A stretch of 64,000 nt of DNA from Methylobacterium goesingense (GCF_022179225.1 NZ_BPQL01000069.1:30295-94294), one strand, 5' to 3'; positions 34,207-42,985 are shown, counted from the stretch's first letter. Notes: generated from the sequence alone by a model not told the origin. Numbers and translations are program-made.

Positions 34207-34260
34207 TCTCGAATCCAAGCCGTCTCGACTCCAAGCCGTCTCGACTCCAAGCCGTCTCGA
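34207..34260. repeat. 16-bp tandem repeat, about 3.4 copies
   Basis: Units start at 34207, 34223 and 34239 with a partial copy at 34255. The unit is TCTCGACTCCAAGCCG; the first copy has one substitution. The array is in the 190-bp gap between the diguanylate cyclase and the tail-anchored protein, upstream of the latter. It is too short and lacks spacers, so it is not a CRISPR. Confidence 0.9.
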
Positions 34261-34294
34261 ACCGAGGCCGGTCCTCAGGGACAGGGTGCCGGTA

Positions 34295-35683
34295 TCACGC
34301 GGCGCCGCGTTCCCGGTCCTGTGGGCCGGACTGGGTCTCGACGTGGTTTCGGCCGTTGCCCTTGCAGTGATAGAGGGCGCCGTCGGCCCGGGTGACGAGG
34401 CAGTCGGGACTTTCGCCGACCCGCGATTCGGCGACGCCGAAGGAGCAGGTCTGCGGGCCGGTCAGCGGCAGGGACGTTGCCGCGATGCGGTGGCACAACG
34501 CCTCCGCGAGGGCCCTGGCCTGCGCCAGCCCGGTGCCGGGACAGACGATCATGAACTCCTCGCCGCCCCAGCGGCCCAGGGTGTCGCCGGGTCGGACGCC
34601 GTCGCGTAGCGCCGCCGCGAGGGCGACGAGCACCCGGTCGCCGACCTTGTGGCCGTGCCGGTCGTTGATCGCCTTGAAGTGATCCACGTCGGCCAGGATC
34701 ACGCTGAACGGCGCGCCGTCCGCCCTGGACTGGATGGCACAGGCTTCCAGCGCCGCGTCGAGCCGGCGGCGGTTGTCCAGCCCGGTCAGCAGGTCGGTGT
34801 GGGCGAGGTGTTCGAGTTCGCGCGTCCGCTCCTCCACGCGCGCCTGCAGCGAAGCGTTCACCGCGCGCAACTCGTCCATGAGGTGGGCATTGTCCGCGAA
34901 GGCCCGGCGCAGGCGCCGCGCCATGCCGTTGAGGGTGTCCGTCAGGGCGTGGAGCTCATGGCGTCCGCCGGTGGAGAGCCTGAGCGGGCGTGCGCCGAGG
35001 TTGTCGGCGTCGAGCTGCGCCAGGAAGCGGCTGATCTGGCTCAAGGGCTGCCCGACCATGTGCCGGATCACCACGAAGAAGATCAGCGCGAGCACGAACG
35101 ATTTCAGCATCGCGTTGATCAGGATCACCACGAGCGTGTTCTTGACCTGATCGAGGGCGATCGCATCGTCGGAGTGCAGCGTCCAGGATCCGACGGGGAA
35201 GCGCTGGCCGTCGCGCTCGGTATGGACGAGGGCGAAGGTTCTGCTGAAGGGGCGTCCGAAGCCCGGGGTCACCGGGCTTTCCCGGCCCTCCGCATCCACC
35301 CGCACCGCGTGGCCCTGCGCGCCGGTCACCGTGCCGAGAGCCTGGACCCGCTCGCCGCGCTCGTCGCGCACCTCGACGCCGAGGACGACCGGGATCTCCT
35401 TCATGCCGGTAAGGATGCCGCCGAGCACCGCGGCGTTGTACCGCCAGAGGGCATCCTCCAGGCCGGGGCTGAACGTGCGCTGCATCGCCGCCACGTCCTC
35501 CTGCAGCCGGTCGCTGGCGCGCCGGTACTCGATCGCCATCTGGACGCCGGTCAGCGCGACCGCCACCACCACGTAGCAGCCGAAGATGACCCGCATCAGA
35601 TGCGTCGCCAGGGCGCGGCTGGCCGCCGGAGGAGCTCCCCCCGGCGGCCCAGGCGACCGGAATCGGAACGGCGGTTTCGGCAT
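34295..35683 (-). CDS. Membrane diguanylate cyclase with periplasmic sensor
   Basis: The 462-residue protein has a membrane helix at about 31-50 (RVIFGCYVVVAVALTGVQMA), a periplasmic domain of about 130 residues, a second helix near 190-210 (FVLALIFFVVIRHMVGQPL), a HAMP-like segment and a short coiled coil (LQARVEERTRELEHLAH). The GGDEF domain has TDLLTGLDNRRRLDAAL, DVDHFKAINDRHGHKVGD and the active-site GGEEF. RPGD five residues before it is an inhibitory I-site. It should make cyclic di-GMP, lowering motility and raising adhesion. It begins 8 bp after a binding-protein gene. Confidence 0.92.
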   Translation of the reverse strand: MPKPPFRFRSPGPPGGAPPAASRALATHLMRVIFGCYVVVAVALTGVQMAIEYRRASDRLQEDVAAMQRTFSPGLEDALWRYNAAVLGGILTGMKEIPVVLGVEVRDERGERVQALGTVTGAQGHAVRVDAEGRESPVTPGFGRPFSRTFALVHTERDGQRFPVGSWTLHSDDAIALDQVKNTLVVILINAMLKSFVLALIFFVVIRHMVGQPLSQISRFLAQLDADNLGARPLRLSTGGRHELHALTDTLNGMARRLRRAFADNAHLMDELRAVNASLQARVEERTRELEHLAHTDLLTGLDNRRRLDAALEACAIQSRADGAPFSVILADVDHFKAINDRHGHKVGDRVLVALAAALRDGVRPGDTLGRWGGEEFMIVCPGTGLAQARALAEALCHRIAATSLPLTGPQTCSFGVAESRVGESPDCLVTRADGALYHCKGNGRNHVETQSGPQDRERGAA

Positions 35684-35691
35684 CCGCGGGG

Positions 35692-36585
35692 CTACTCGCT
35701 CGACAGGAAGGACGAATCGTAGACGGCGCGAAGCTTAGGCAAATCCTCGGGCGCCGACCACGCTTCGACGATGCCGCGATAGCGCGCGCTCGCGCGTTCC
35801 GCGGGCAAGAACGCGTCGATCCGGTCGATGACGGCGCGTCCCCACGGCGTGCGCGGGCACATCACGCGACTGAAGATGGGCTCGGGGCTCTCCGCCATGG
35901 GCAGGCCGATCCAGGGCTCCGGCTCGCCCAGGGCCTTGGCGTAATAGGCCGCGATGTTCGCGAACTCGACGAGATAATCGAGCCTGTCGTTCTTGAGCAT
36001 CCGGAACGCCTCGCTGAACTCGGAATGCCTCTGGGCCGAGGTCGATGCCTGCAGGAGTGCGTCGACGCTCGGCGCGATCGCGCGTTGGCGCAGGACGCTG
36101 GTGCGCAGGTTCGGATGGTCCGTCAGCAGGCTGCGTAGCGAGAGCGGGCCGAGCGCTTCGAAGCGGGCCCGCTGCGTCTCCCGGACCACGATCCGCAACG
36201 GGTAGAACAGGCCCGTTGGGCGCGAGAAATACGCGTAGGCGTCGCGCTCCGGCGTCTGGACGCCGCCGACGAAGCACCATTCCATTCCCTGCTTCATCGC
36301 GCTCACCACGCGGGGGAAGGGCACGACCAGGGTCTGGTGCGTGTAGTCGGCGAGATGGTCCATCAGGATGTGGCGAACCCGATCGAAGATGCCGGTGTCG
36401 GCCTCGGGACCATCGGTGATCATGTACGGCGCCGCGTCGTAGCGCGTCCACGTCACCTGCTTCGGCGGACCCGGTTCCTCGGCCCGTGCGCCGGCCATCA
36501 TCGCCAGGAGGGCGGTGACGGCCCACGCGATCCGCGTGACGGCGTGCCTCGGGCGGAGCCGCGAGAGCGGATTCGCTCGGCCCAT
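35692..36585 (-). CDS. Periplasmic solute-binding-like protein (TIGR02285/SBP_3 type)
   Basis: The 297-residue product has a signal peptide (AVTRIAWAVTALLAMMAGAR, cleavage near ARAEE). The mature part looks like a type II periplasmic binding protein of the SBP_bac_3/TIGR02285 group: VTWTRYDAAPYMITDGPEAD, LVVPFPRVVSAMKQGMEWCF and LKNDRLDYLVEFANIAAYYA. Such proteins often occur without transporter genes. Here the next gene, 8 bp away, is a membrane diguanylate cyclase with a periplasmic domain, so ligand sensing for cyclic di-GMP signalling is a reasonable inference. A TTG three bases upstream is also in frame. Confidence 0.75.
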   Translation of the reverse strand: MGRANPLSRLRPRHAVTRIAWAVTALLAMMAGARAEEPGPPKQVTWTRYDAAPYMITDGPEADTGIFDRVRHILMDHLADYTHQTLVVPFPRVVSAMKQGMEWCFVGGVQTPERDAYAYFSRPTGLFYPLRIVVRETQRARFEALGPLSLRSLLTDHPNLRTSVLRQRAIAPSVDALLQASTSAQRHSEFSEAFRMLKNDRLDYLVEFANIAAYYAKALGEPEPWIGLPMAESPEPIFSRVMCPRTPWGRAVIDRIDAFLPAERASARYRGIVEAWSAPEDLPKLRAVYDSSFLSSE

Positions 36586-37091
36586 CAAGCCCGATGCTCC
36601 GCCGGCAGCGGGAACGGGATCGTCGCTGACCCGTCCGGGCGGTCACAGCATCGGCAAGACAAGCCTTCCCCCCATCGCCCGTATCCCGGCTCACATCCTA
36701 AAATCCATGCTCGATGGATGCTCAACAATCCGTTAACGACGATGCTCGATACCGAACAAAATCTCGTATTCGTCCAACTATAGCAATCAGACGCTGCAGG
36801 TCGTGAGTTATGAGGTAATTTTGTTCTAAAGTTATTCTCATCTGATGATAAGATATATGGTTTATGTCGCGCCGTTGTTGGGGTCAGCTGATAAATTATC
36901 CTAAGATCATTTGCGATGTGAGCCGTCAAGCCCCGCGCGGGGCGGGCAACGATTTCCTTACCGGATGGCCGCGCCCGGTCGCGCCGACCGGTTGCGGGAC
37001 CTTGCGGAAACCCGGCCGGCGGCACAGGACCCCGTCTGGTCCCGCTCGTGCTTTCCGAACCGTCGGGGCGCACGGGAGGAAGCGGGACGAC
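36586..37091. other. 506-bp intergenic region with AT-rich core
   Basis: No convincing gene is present on either strand. GC drops sharply between about 36700 and 36905 (for example GTTATTCTCATCTGATGATA and AAGATATATGGTTTATGTC), in contrast to the rest of the window. A small inverted repeat, ATCCAT/ATGGAT, lies at 36703-36719. The region separates the divergent binding-protein gene and the GntR regulator, so it must hold both promoters. The composition suggests foreign or decayed sequence. Confidence 0.6.
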
Positions 37092-37805
37092 ATGCGGGAC
37101 GACGCGACACGGGTGGACAACCGGGATCGGGTGGGTTCGATCTGCCGCTCCCTGCGCCGGGCGATCGTCGAGCGGGCGATCATGCCCGGCGACCGGCTGC
37201 CGGAAGATGCCCTGGGCGAGCGCTTCGGCGTCAGCCGCACCATCGCGCGCCAGGCCCTCGGGCAGCTGGCGGGAGAGGGGCTGGTGGAATTGCGGCGCAA
37301 CCGCATCGCCGTGGTGGCGACCCCGAGCTGGGCGGAAGCGCGCGACACCTTCGACGTGCGCATCAGCCTGGAGCGCCTCGTGGTCGCCCGCCTGGCCGGG
37401 CGTCTCACGCCGGACCAGCAGGCGGCGCTCGACGCCCATATCGGCCGGGAGGAGGCGGCGCAGGGCGGCGCGGACGGCGCCTCGATCCGCCTCGCCACCG
37501 AGTTTCACCTGCTGCTCGCGCAGATGACCGGCAGCCCCGTACTGGAGCGCTACGTGGCCGAGCTCGGCTACCGCTGCGCCCTCGTGCTCTCGCTCTACAG
37601 CCGGCCGCATTCGGCGGAGTGCGGGGTCGCCGAGCACCGCGCCCTGGTCGCCGCCCTGATCGCGGGTGAACCCGAGCGGGCCATGGCGCTGATGGACCAC
37701 CACCTCGACGCGGTGGCCGAGCGGGCCCGGATCGTCGCGAGCCCACCGCGGGAGCGCGACCTCGGCCGCCTGCTCGCGCCCTATATCGAGCCCGTGGGCG
37801 GCTGA
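37092..37805 (+). CDS. GntR-family regulator, FadR-like (FCD domain)
   Basis: The 237-residue product starts at MRDDATRVDNRDRVGSICRS. The N-terminal winged helix has AIVERAIMPGDRLPEDALGE, RFGVSRTIARQALGQLAGEG and LVELRRNRIAVVATPS. The C-terminal FCD effector domain contains FDVRISLERLVVARLAGRL, ATEFHLLLAQMTGSPVLERY and the metal-ligand type AEHRALVAALIAGEPERAMALM-like segment (split) followed by HHLDAVAERA. It probably senses a carboxylate ligand and represses the neighbouring transport genes. A 13-bp palindrome at 38268-38304 is a candidate operator. Confidence 0.9.
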   Translation: MRDDATRVDNRDRVGSICRSLRRAIVERAIMPGDRLPEDALGERFGVSRTIARQALGQLAGEGLVELRRNRIAVVATPSWAEARDTFDVRISLERLVVARLAGRLTPDQQAALDAHIGREEAAQGGADGASIRLATEFHLLLAQMTGSPVLERYVAELGYRCALVLSLYSRPHSAECGVAEHRALVAALIAGEPERAMALMDHHLDAVAERARIVASPPRERDLGRLLAPYIEPVGG

Positions 37806-37812
37806 GCGCGCC

Positions 37813-38226
37813 TTACGTGTTCAGACCGTGCTGGCTGAGGATGCGCTCGGCGCTGTCGTTCCAGACCTCCATGGTCACGATCAGGCCGTCGCGCACCGTG
37901 AACCGGTCGACGTAGCGGTTGCCCTCGAAGGGCGTTCCGTCCGGCCATTCGCCGTAGAGCGTGCCGAGGCTGTAGACCGTGGTGATGCCGTCGCCCGGTA
38001 CCACGTCGAGGCGCTCCATGCGCTTCTTCACCCAGGCGTAGCGTCCGGCGTTGAAGGCCGTGACCTCGCGGGGGTGGCCGAAGGTGCGCCCGCCCGTGAA
38101 CACGATGGTGATGCCCGGTGCCATGTAGGTCGCCGCCCGCTCAGGGTCGGGCACCATCGAGGCTTCCAGATAGGCGGTGACGTTGGCGGCGTCGCGGGCG
38201 GTGGTGTCGGTCGAATGCGCGGTCAT
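37813..38226 (-). CDS. SnoaL-like / NTF2-fold protein
   Basis: The 137-residue product has the cone-shaped NTF2-fold pattern: an N-terminal helix pair (ANVTAYLEASMVPDPERAAT), TYMAPGITIVFTGGRTFGHP, and strands such as YVDRFTVRDGLIVTMEVWND near the C-terminus. Family members include ketosteroid isomerases, polyketide cyclases and hydrolases; none can be chosen from the sequence. It is convergent with the GntR gene (7-bp gap) and divergent from the transporter operon, sharing the operator-containing gap. Confidence 0.8.
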   Translation of the reverse strand: MTAHSTDTTARDAANVTAYLEASMVPDPERAATYMAPGITIVFTGGRTFGHPREVTAFNAGRYAWVKKRMERLDVVPGDGITTVYSLGTLYGEWPDGTPFEGNRYVDRFTVRDGLIVTMEVWNDSAERILSQHGLNT

Positions 38227-38267
38227 GGCGGTATCTCCGGGAATAAGCCTCTCCCTGCCGCAAATAC

Positions 38268-38304
38268 CGCCAAAGTGCATGCAATAAGTGTATGCACTTT
38301 GGCG
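38268..38304. promoter_or_regulatory. 13-bp perfect inverted repeat, candidate GntR operator
   Basis: CGCCAAAGTGCAT at 38268-38280 and its exact reverse complement at 38292-38304 flank an 11-bp AT-richer spacer. It lies about 42 bp upstream of the SnoaL-like gene and 115 bp upstream of the binding-protein gene, in their divergent promoter region. Adjacent FCD-type GntR regulators often bind such sites. The regulator-site pairing is inferred. Confidence 0.72.
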
Positions 38305-38419
38305 ATTCCGGAGGCAGGATGCCGGGGCATCGCGAAAATTCGTGAGCAAACGCAAGGCCGAAGCCAATGGCACGGGGGTTGCGGACCTGTGTCGCGAAGC
38401 ACCCGCCGGAGACACCCCC

Positions 38420-39607
38420 ATGCGCAGCCGTCCGATGCCGACCCTGACCCGCCGCCTCGCCCTCGGCGCCTGCCTCGCCCTCGCGCTGCCCCTCGGGGGC
38501 GTGGCCCGGGCCGAGGATCCGATCCGGATCGGTCTCGTCACGGCGCTGAGCGGGCAATCGGCCAAGTCCGGGGAGGCGATCTCCCGCGGCATCGGGCTCG
38601 CCATCGACGAGATCAACGCCGGCGGCGGCGTGCTCGGGCGGCCCCTGGAGCTGGTGGCGCGGGACGACGAGGCCAATCCGTCGAAGGGCGTGCTCGCCGC
38701 CCGCGAGCTGATCCAGCGGGTCGGCGTGGTAGCGCTGGTCGGCGGCCTCGACACGCCGGTCTCGATGGCGCTGGTGCCCATCGCCAACCAGATGAAGGTG
38801 CCCTTCCTCGGACCCTGGGCCGCCGGCACCGGCATCACCCGCAACGGCGCCGCCGACAACTACGCCTTCCGGGTCTCGGCCGTGGACGCCCTAGTCGACG
38901 AGGCCCTGGTCGCCTACGCGGTGAAGACGCACGGGGCGAAGAAGCCCGGGATGATCCTGGTCAACAACGCCTGGGGCGAGTCGAACCAGCAGGGCCTGAC
39001 CGCGGCGCTGAAGGCCGCCAATCTGCCCGCCGCCGGCATCGAGAAGTACGAGGCCGCCGATCTCGACATGGTGCCCCAGCTCATCCGCCTGCGCGAGGCC
39101 GGCGCCGACACCCTGTTCCTCGTCGGCAATGTCGGGCCCTCGGCCCAGGTGGTGAAATCCCTCGACCGGATGGGCTGGAGCGTTCCGGTGGTCTCGCACT
39201 GGGGCCCGGCCGGCGGGCGCTTCGACGAGCTCGCCGGGCCGAGCGCGGCTAAGGTCCACTTCATCCAGACCTTCACCTTCGCGGGCAATACCAGCCCGAA
39301 GGCGCTCGCCGTCCTCGACGCCCTCAAGAAGAAGTACCCGGCGATCAAGTCGATGGCCGACGTGACCCCGGCGGTGGGCATCGCCAACGCCTACGACGCC
39401 ACCCACCTGCTCGCCCTGGCGATCAAGGCCGCCGGCTCGACCAAGGGGCCGGAAGTGCGCGACGGCTTCTACAAGGTCGCGACCTATCCGGGCCTGATCA
39501 AGACCTACGACAAGCCCTTCGCGCCGGGCCAGCACGACGCTCTCGGGCCGCAGGACTACGTCTTCACCCGCTTCCAGAACGGCGAGATCGTCGCCGTCAC
39601 GAACTGA
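38420..39607 (+). CDS. Branched-chain-type ABC substrate-binding protein
   Basis: The 395-residue product has a twin-arginine-like or Sec signal (PMPTLTRRLALGACLALALP, cleavage near VARAED) and a Peripla_BP_6 domain: DPIRIGLVTALSGQSAKSG, AIDEINAGGGVLGRPLELVA and VVALVGGLDTPVSMALVPIA. This family binds branched-chain amino acids, amides, urea or aromatic acids. It starts an operon with livH-like and a LivMGF fusion gene. A second in-frame ATG is at 38435. The ligand is not predictable; the GntR neighbour suggests a catabolic carboxylate or amino-acid derivative. Confidence 0.9.
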   Translation: MRSRPMPTLTRRLALGACLALALPLGGVARAEDPIRIGLVTALSGQSAKSGEAISRGIGLAIDEINAGGGVLGRPLELVARDDEANPSKGVLAARELIQRVGVVALVGGLDTPVSMALVPIANQMKVPFLGPWAAGTGITRNGAADNYAFRVSAVDALVDEALVAYAVKTHGAKKPGMILVNNAWGESNQQGLTAALKAANLPAAGIEKYEAADLDMVPQLIRLREAGADTLFLVGNVGPSAQVVKSLDRMGWSVPVVSHWGPAGGRFDELAGPSAAKVHFIQTFTFAGNTSPKALAVLDALKKKYPAIKSMADVTPAVGIANAYDATHLLALAIKAAGSTKGPEVRDGFYKVATYPGLIKTYDKPFAPGQHDALGPQDYVFTRFQNGEIVAVTN

Positions 39608-39620
39608 CGGAGCAGGGCCG

Positions 39621-40490
39621 ATGCTCACCGGAACGCTCATCACCGGCCTCGGCCTCGGCAGCATGTACGGGCTCGTGGCGCTCGGCTTCCACATCACCTA
39701 CGCGGTCTCCGGCACCGTGAACTTCGCGCAAGGGAGCGCCGTCACCCTCGGGGCGGTGCTGGGCTACAGCCTGGGGGTGACCCTGGGCTGGCCGATGCCG
39801 GTGGCGATCCTCGGAGCGCTTCTCGGCTGCGCGTTCCTCGGCCTAACGGTCGAGCGGTTGCTGGTGCGGCCCTTCGTCGAGAAGGGCTCGGACGCGTGGC
39901 TGCTCGCCACCGTGGCGGGCGGCATCGTCCTCGACAACGCAATGCTGTTCACCTTCGGCAAGGAGCCCCGCAGCTTGCCCTCGTCGCTCGCGGTGTCACC
40001 GGTGGAGATCCTCGGCACTGGCATCTACCCGCTCCAGCTCCTGATTCCGGTGGTCGGGCTCACGGTGGCGGTGGCGATCCAGACCCTGTTCCGCCGCACC
40101 GATCTCGGCCGGGTGCTGCTGGCGGTGGCGCAGAACGCCGACGCCGCGCGGCTGATGGGCATCGACGTCCGGCGCACGGTGGCCTGCGCCTTCGCGCTCT
40201 CGGCGCTGCTGGCCGGGGCCGCCGGCCTCCTCATCGCGCCGCTGTTCTCGGTCTCGGCCGAGATGGGGGCGCTGTTCGGGATCAAGGCCTTCGCGGTGGC
40301 GATCCTGGGCGGCATCGGCTCGGCCACCGGCGTGGTGCTGGCGGGCCTCCTCTACGGCCTCGTCGAGGCCGGCGTCACCGCGACCCTCGGCTCCACCTAC
40401 ACCCAGCTCGTGGTGTTCTCGGTGATCATCCTGGCCCTAGCCCTGCGCCCCGACGGGCTCCTCGGCCGCGCCGCGATCAACAAGGTCTGA
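39621..40490 (+). CDS. Branched-chain-type ABC permease LivH
   Basis: The 289-residue membrane protein shows the LivH pattern: MLTGTLITGLGLGSMYGLVA, FHITYAVSGTVNFAQGSAVT, NADAARLMGIDVRRTVACAF and FAVAILGGIGSATGVVLAGL. About eight hydrophobic segments are seen. It forms one half of the importer channel with the LivM part of the next gene. It begins 13 bp after the binding-protein gene. Confidence 0.95.
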   Translation: MLTGTLITGLGLGSMYGLVALGFHITYAVSGTVNFAQGSAVTLGAVLGYSLGVTLGWPMPVAILGALLGCAFLGLTVERLLVRPFVEKGSDAWLLATVAGGIVLDNAMLFTFGKEPRSLPSSLAVSPVEILGTGIYPLQLLIPVVGLTVAVAIQTLFRRTDLGRVLLAVAQNADAARLMGIDVRRTVACAFALSALLAGAAGLLIAPLFSVSAEMGALFGIKAFAVAILGGIGSATGVVLAGLLYGLVEAGVTATLGSTYTQLVVFSVIILALALRPDGLLGRAAINKV

Positions 40491-40495
40491 GCCCG

Positions 40496-42979
40496 ATGAA
40501 CGCCCTGCGCGCACCGGCGGCCGAACTCCTGAAGAGCATGCCGCTCACGATCCTCGCCCTCACCCTGGCGGGGCTCGGTCTCGTCGGGCTGACGGGGGGC
40601 TACAGCCACTTCGTCATCGCCCTGGTGGCCCTGACCACCGTGGCGGGGACCGGGCTGAACGTCCTCCTCGGCCTGACGGGGCTGATCTCCTTCGGGCATG
40701 CGGGGTTCTACGCCATCGGTGCCTATGCGAGCGCGATCTTCACCGGAGCCGGCCTGAGCTTCTGGCCAGCGCTGCCGGCCGCCGGCCTCGTCTCCGGGCT
40801 CGTCGGGGCCGGCCTCGCGGTGCCGGCCATGCGGGTGAAGGGCCCCTATCTCGCGATGGTCACCATCGCGTTCGGCTTCATCGTCGAGCACGCTCTGATC
40901 GAGGGCGGGTCGCTCACCGGCGGCCAGAACGGCCTCGTGGTCACCGTCGGGCCGAGCCTGTTTGGATTCCCCTTAGCGGAGCGCGAACTGGCCTTTCTCG
41001 CCGTGATCGGTGCGGGTCTCAGCCTCTACGGCTTCCACCGCCTCGCCCGCAGCCGCCTCGGCCGGGCCATGCGGGCGGTGCGCGACGCCGACGTGGCGGC
41101 CGCCTCCCTCGGATTCGATCCGGTGCGGGTGAAGACCCTGGCCTTCGCGATCTCGGCGGCGCTGACGGGCCTCGCCGGGGCGGTGCTGCCGCCCCTCATG
41201 CTGTTCATCGCGCCGAGCTCGTTTCCCTTCGCGCAGTCGATCCTGTTCGTGCTCTCCGTGGTGGTCGGCGGCGCCGGCACCGTGCTCGGGCCGCTCTTCG
41301 GCGCCCTCGTCACCGTGCTGTTGCCCGAGACGCTTGCGGGGCTCGCGGAGTACCGGCTGCTGTTCTTCGGCCTCGCCACCCTGGTGGTGCTCTGGCTGGT
41401 GCCCTCGGGGATCGTCGGCAGCGCGGCCCGGCTGCTGCCGCGGGCGCGGACCGGCGCCCTGCCGCCGGCGATGGATTTCGCCCGGCTCATCGGGCAGCGC
41501 GGGGCCGAGGCCCTGGTGGTCGAGGGCATCGGCATCAGCTTCGGCGGCATCCGCGCGGCCGAGGGCGTCTCGGTCACGGCGCAGCCCGGGGCGGTGACGA
41601 GCCTGATCGGGCCCAACGGCGCCGGCAAGACCACCGTTCTCAACATGGTCTCGGGCTTCTACCGGCCGCAAGCCGGGGCGATCCGCCTTGGCGACCGTGA
41701 TCTCGCCGGCGCCCCGGCCCACGTCATCGCCCGGGCCGGCATCGCCCGCACCTACCAGACCACGCGCCTGTTCGGTTCGCTGAGCGTCCTCGACAACGTC
41801 GCCCTCGCGTTCGAGCCCGGCCGCCTCCGGCGCCGCTCCGGCGGACAGGACCGCGCCGCCGCCGCCGCCCTGCTGGCCTTCGTCGGCTATGCCGGCGACC
41901 TCGACCGGCCGGCGGCGGAACTGCCCCATGTCGACCGCCGCCTCGTGGAAATCGCCCGGGCGCTGGCCGGACGCCCGCGCATCCTCCTCCTCGACGAGCC
42001 CGCCGCCGGCCTGACCCGGGCCGACACCGACGCGCTCGGCGGTCTCCTGCGCCGGATCGCCGGGCAGGGCATCGCCGTGGTGCTGGTGGAGCACGACATG
42101 CCCCTGGTGATGGGCGTCTCCGACGCGATCCTGGTCATGGATGCCGGGCGGCCGATCGCCTACGGGAATCCGGCCGCGATCCGCCGCGACCCGGCGGTGA
42201 TCCGTGCCTATCTCGGCGGCGCCGACACGCCCGCCCGGCCCCGCGCGGCCGCCTGGACGCCGCCCGCCGACGCGGTGCTCTCCACCCTGGGCCTCACCGC
42301 CGGCTACGGCGCCGCCCCGGTCCTCGACCGCGTCGCCATCGAGGTCCGCCCCGGCGAGACCGTGGCGCTGCTCGGCGCCAACGGCGCCGGCAAGTCGACG
42401 ACCATGCGGGCCCTCGCCGGCCTGCTCCGGCCCGTCACCGGTGCGATCGTGCTGGAGGACCGCGCCATCGCGCACCTGCCCGCCCACACCATCGCCCGCC
42501 TCGGCCTTGCCCTGGTGCCCGAGGGCCGGCAGGTGTTTCCCGAACTCACCGTGATCGAGAACATCCGCCTCGGGGCCCATGGCCGCGCGGCGCCGATCGA
42601 CCCGGCCGAGATCGAGGCGCTGCTCACCCGCTTTCCCCGCCTGCGCGACCGGGCGACGAGTCGGGCGGGCCTGCTCTCGGGGGGCGAGCAGCAGATGCTG
42701 GCCATCGCCCGCGGGATGATGGCGCATCCCCGCATCCTCCTCCTCGACGAGCCCTCCCTCGGCCTAGCGCCCGCGATGATCAATGCACTCTACGCGGTGG
42801 TGGCGGACCTGCGCGACCAGGGCGTCACCATCCTGATCGTCGATCAGATGGCGGCCCTGGCCCTGACGGTGGCCGATCGCGGCTACGTGCTGGAGCAGGG
42901 CCGCGTCGTCACCGCCGGGACGGCCGCCGAACTCAGCGCCGATGCCGGCCTGGAGGCAGCCTATCTGGGCGCTGCCTGA
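40496..42979 (+). CDS. Fused LivM-LivG-LivF: permease plus two ATPase domains
   Basis: One uninterrupted 827-residue frame holds three domains. Residues 1-320 are a LivM permease (LNVLLGLTGLISFGHAGFYA, VVGGAGTVLGPLFGALVTVL). Residues 340-590 are a LivG ATPase: Walker A GPNGAGKTT at about 372, Walker B LLLDEP at about 497 and switch VEHDM. Residues 595-827 are a LivF ATPase: Walker A GANGAGKST at about 627, signature LSGGEQQ at 727 and Walker B LLLDEP at about 748. The first ATPase has a degenerate signature, LPHVD at 476-480, where the conserved Gly is Val. The fusion would fix stoichiometry in the importer with LivH. It ends 6 bp before a convergent exonuclease. Confidence 0.93.
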   Translation: MNALRAPAAELLKSMPLTILALTLAGLGLVGLTGGYSHFVIALVALTTVAGTGLNVLLGLTGLISFGHAGFYAIGAYASAIFTGAGLSFWPALPAAGLVSGLVGAGLAVPAMRVKGPYLAMVTIAFGFIVEHALIEGGSLTGGQNGLVVTVGPSLFGFPLAERELAFLAVIGAGLSLYGFHRLARSRLGRAMRAVRDADVAAASLGFDPVRVKTLAFAISAALTGLAGAVLPPLMLFIAPSSFPFAQSILFVLSVVVGGAGTVLGPLFGALVTVLLPETLAGLAEYRLLFFGLATLVVLWLVPSGIVGSAARLLPRARTGALPPAMDFARLIGQRGAEALVVEGIGISFGGIRAAEGVSVTAQPGAVTSLIGPNGAGKTTVLNMVSGFYRPQAGAIRLGDRDLAGAPAHVIARAGIARTYQTTRLFGSLSVLDNVALAFEPGRLRRRSGGQDRAAAAALLAFVGYAGDLDRPAAELPHVDRRLVEIARALAGRPRILLLDEPAAGLTRADTDALGGLLRRIAGQGIAVVLVEHDMPLVMGVSDAILVMDAGRPIAYGNPAAIRRDPAVIRAYLGGADTPARPRAAAWTPPADAVLSTLGLTAGYGAAPVLDRVAIEVRPGETVALLGANGAGKSTTMRALAGLLRPVTGAIVLEDRAIAHLPAHTIARLGLALVPEGRQVFPELTVIENIRLGAHGRAAPIDPAEIEALLTRFPRLRDRATSRAGLLSGGEQQMLAIARGMMAHPRILLLDEPSLGLAPAMINALYAVVADLRDQGVTILIVDQMAALALTVADRGYVLEQGRVVTAGTAAELSADAGLEAAYLGAA

Positions 42980-42985
42980 GGCCGC

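Noticed and set aside
34207..34260. CRISPR-like array
   Set aside because: Direct 16-bp units without spacers; no cas genes nearby.
36585..37703. Minus-strand open frame across the AT-rich gap and the GntR gene
   Set aside because: It runs antisense to a well-supported GntR regulator, and its translation shows no recognisable motif.
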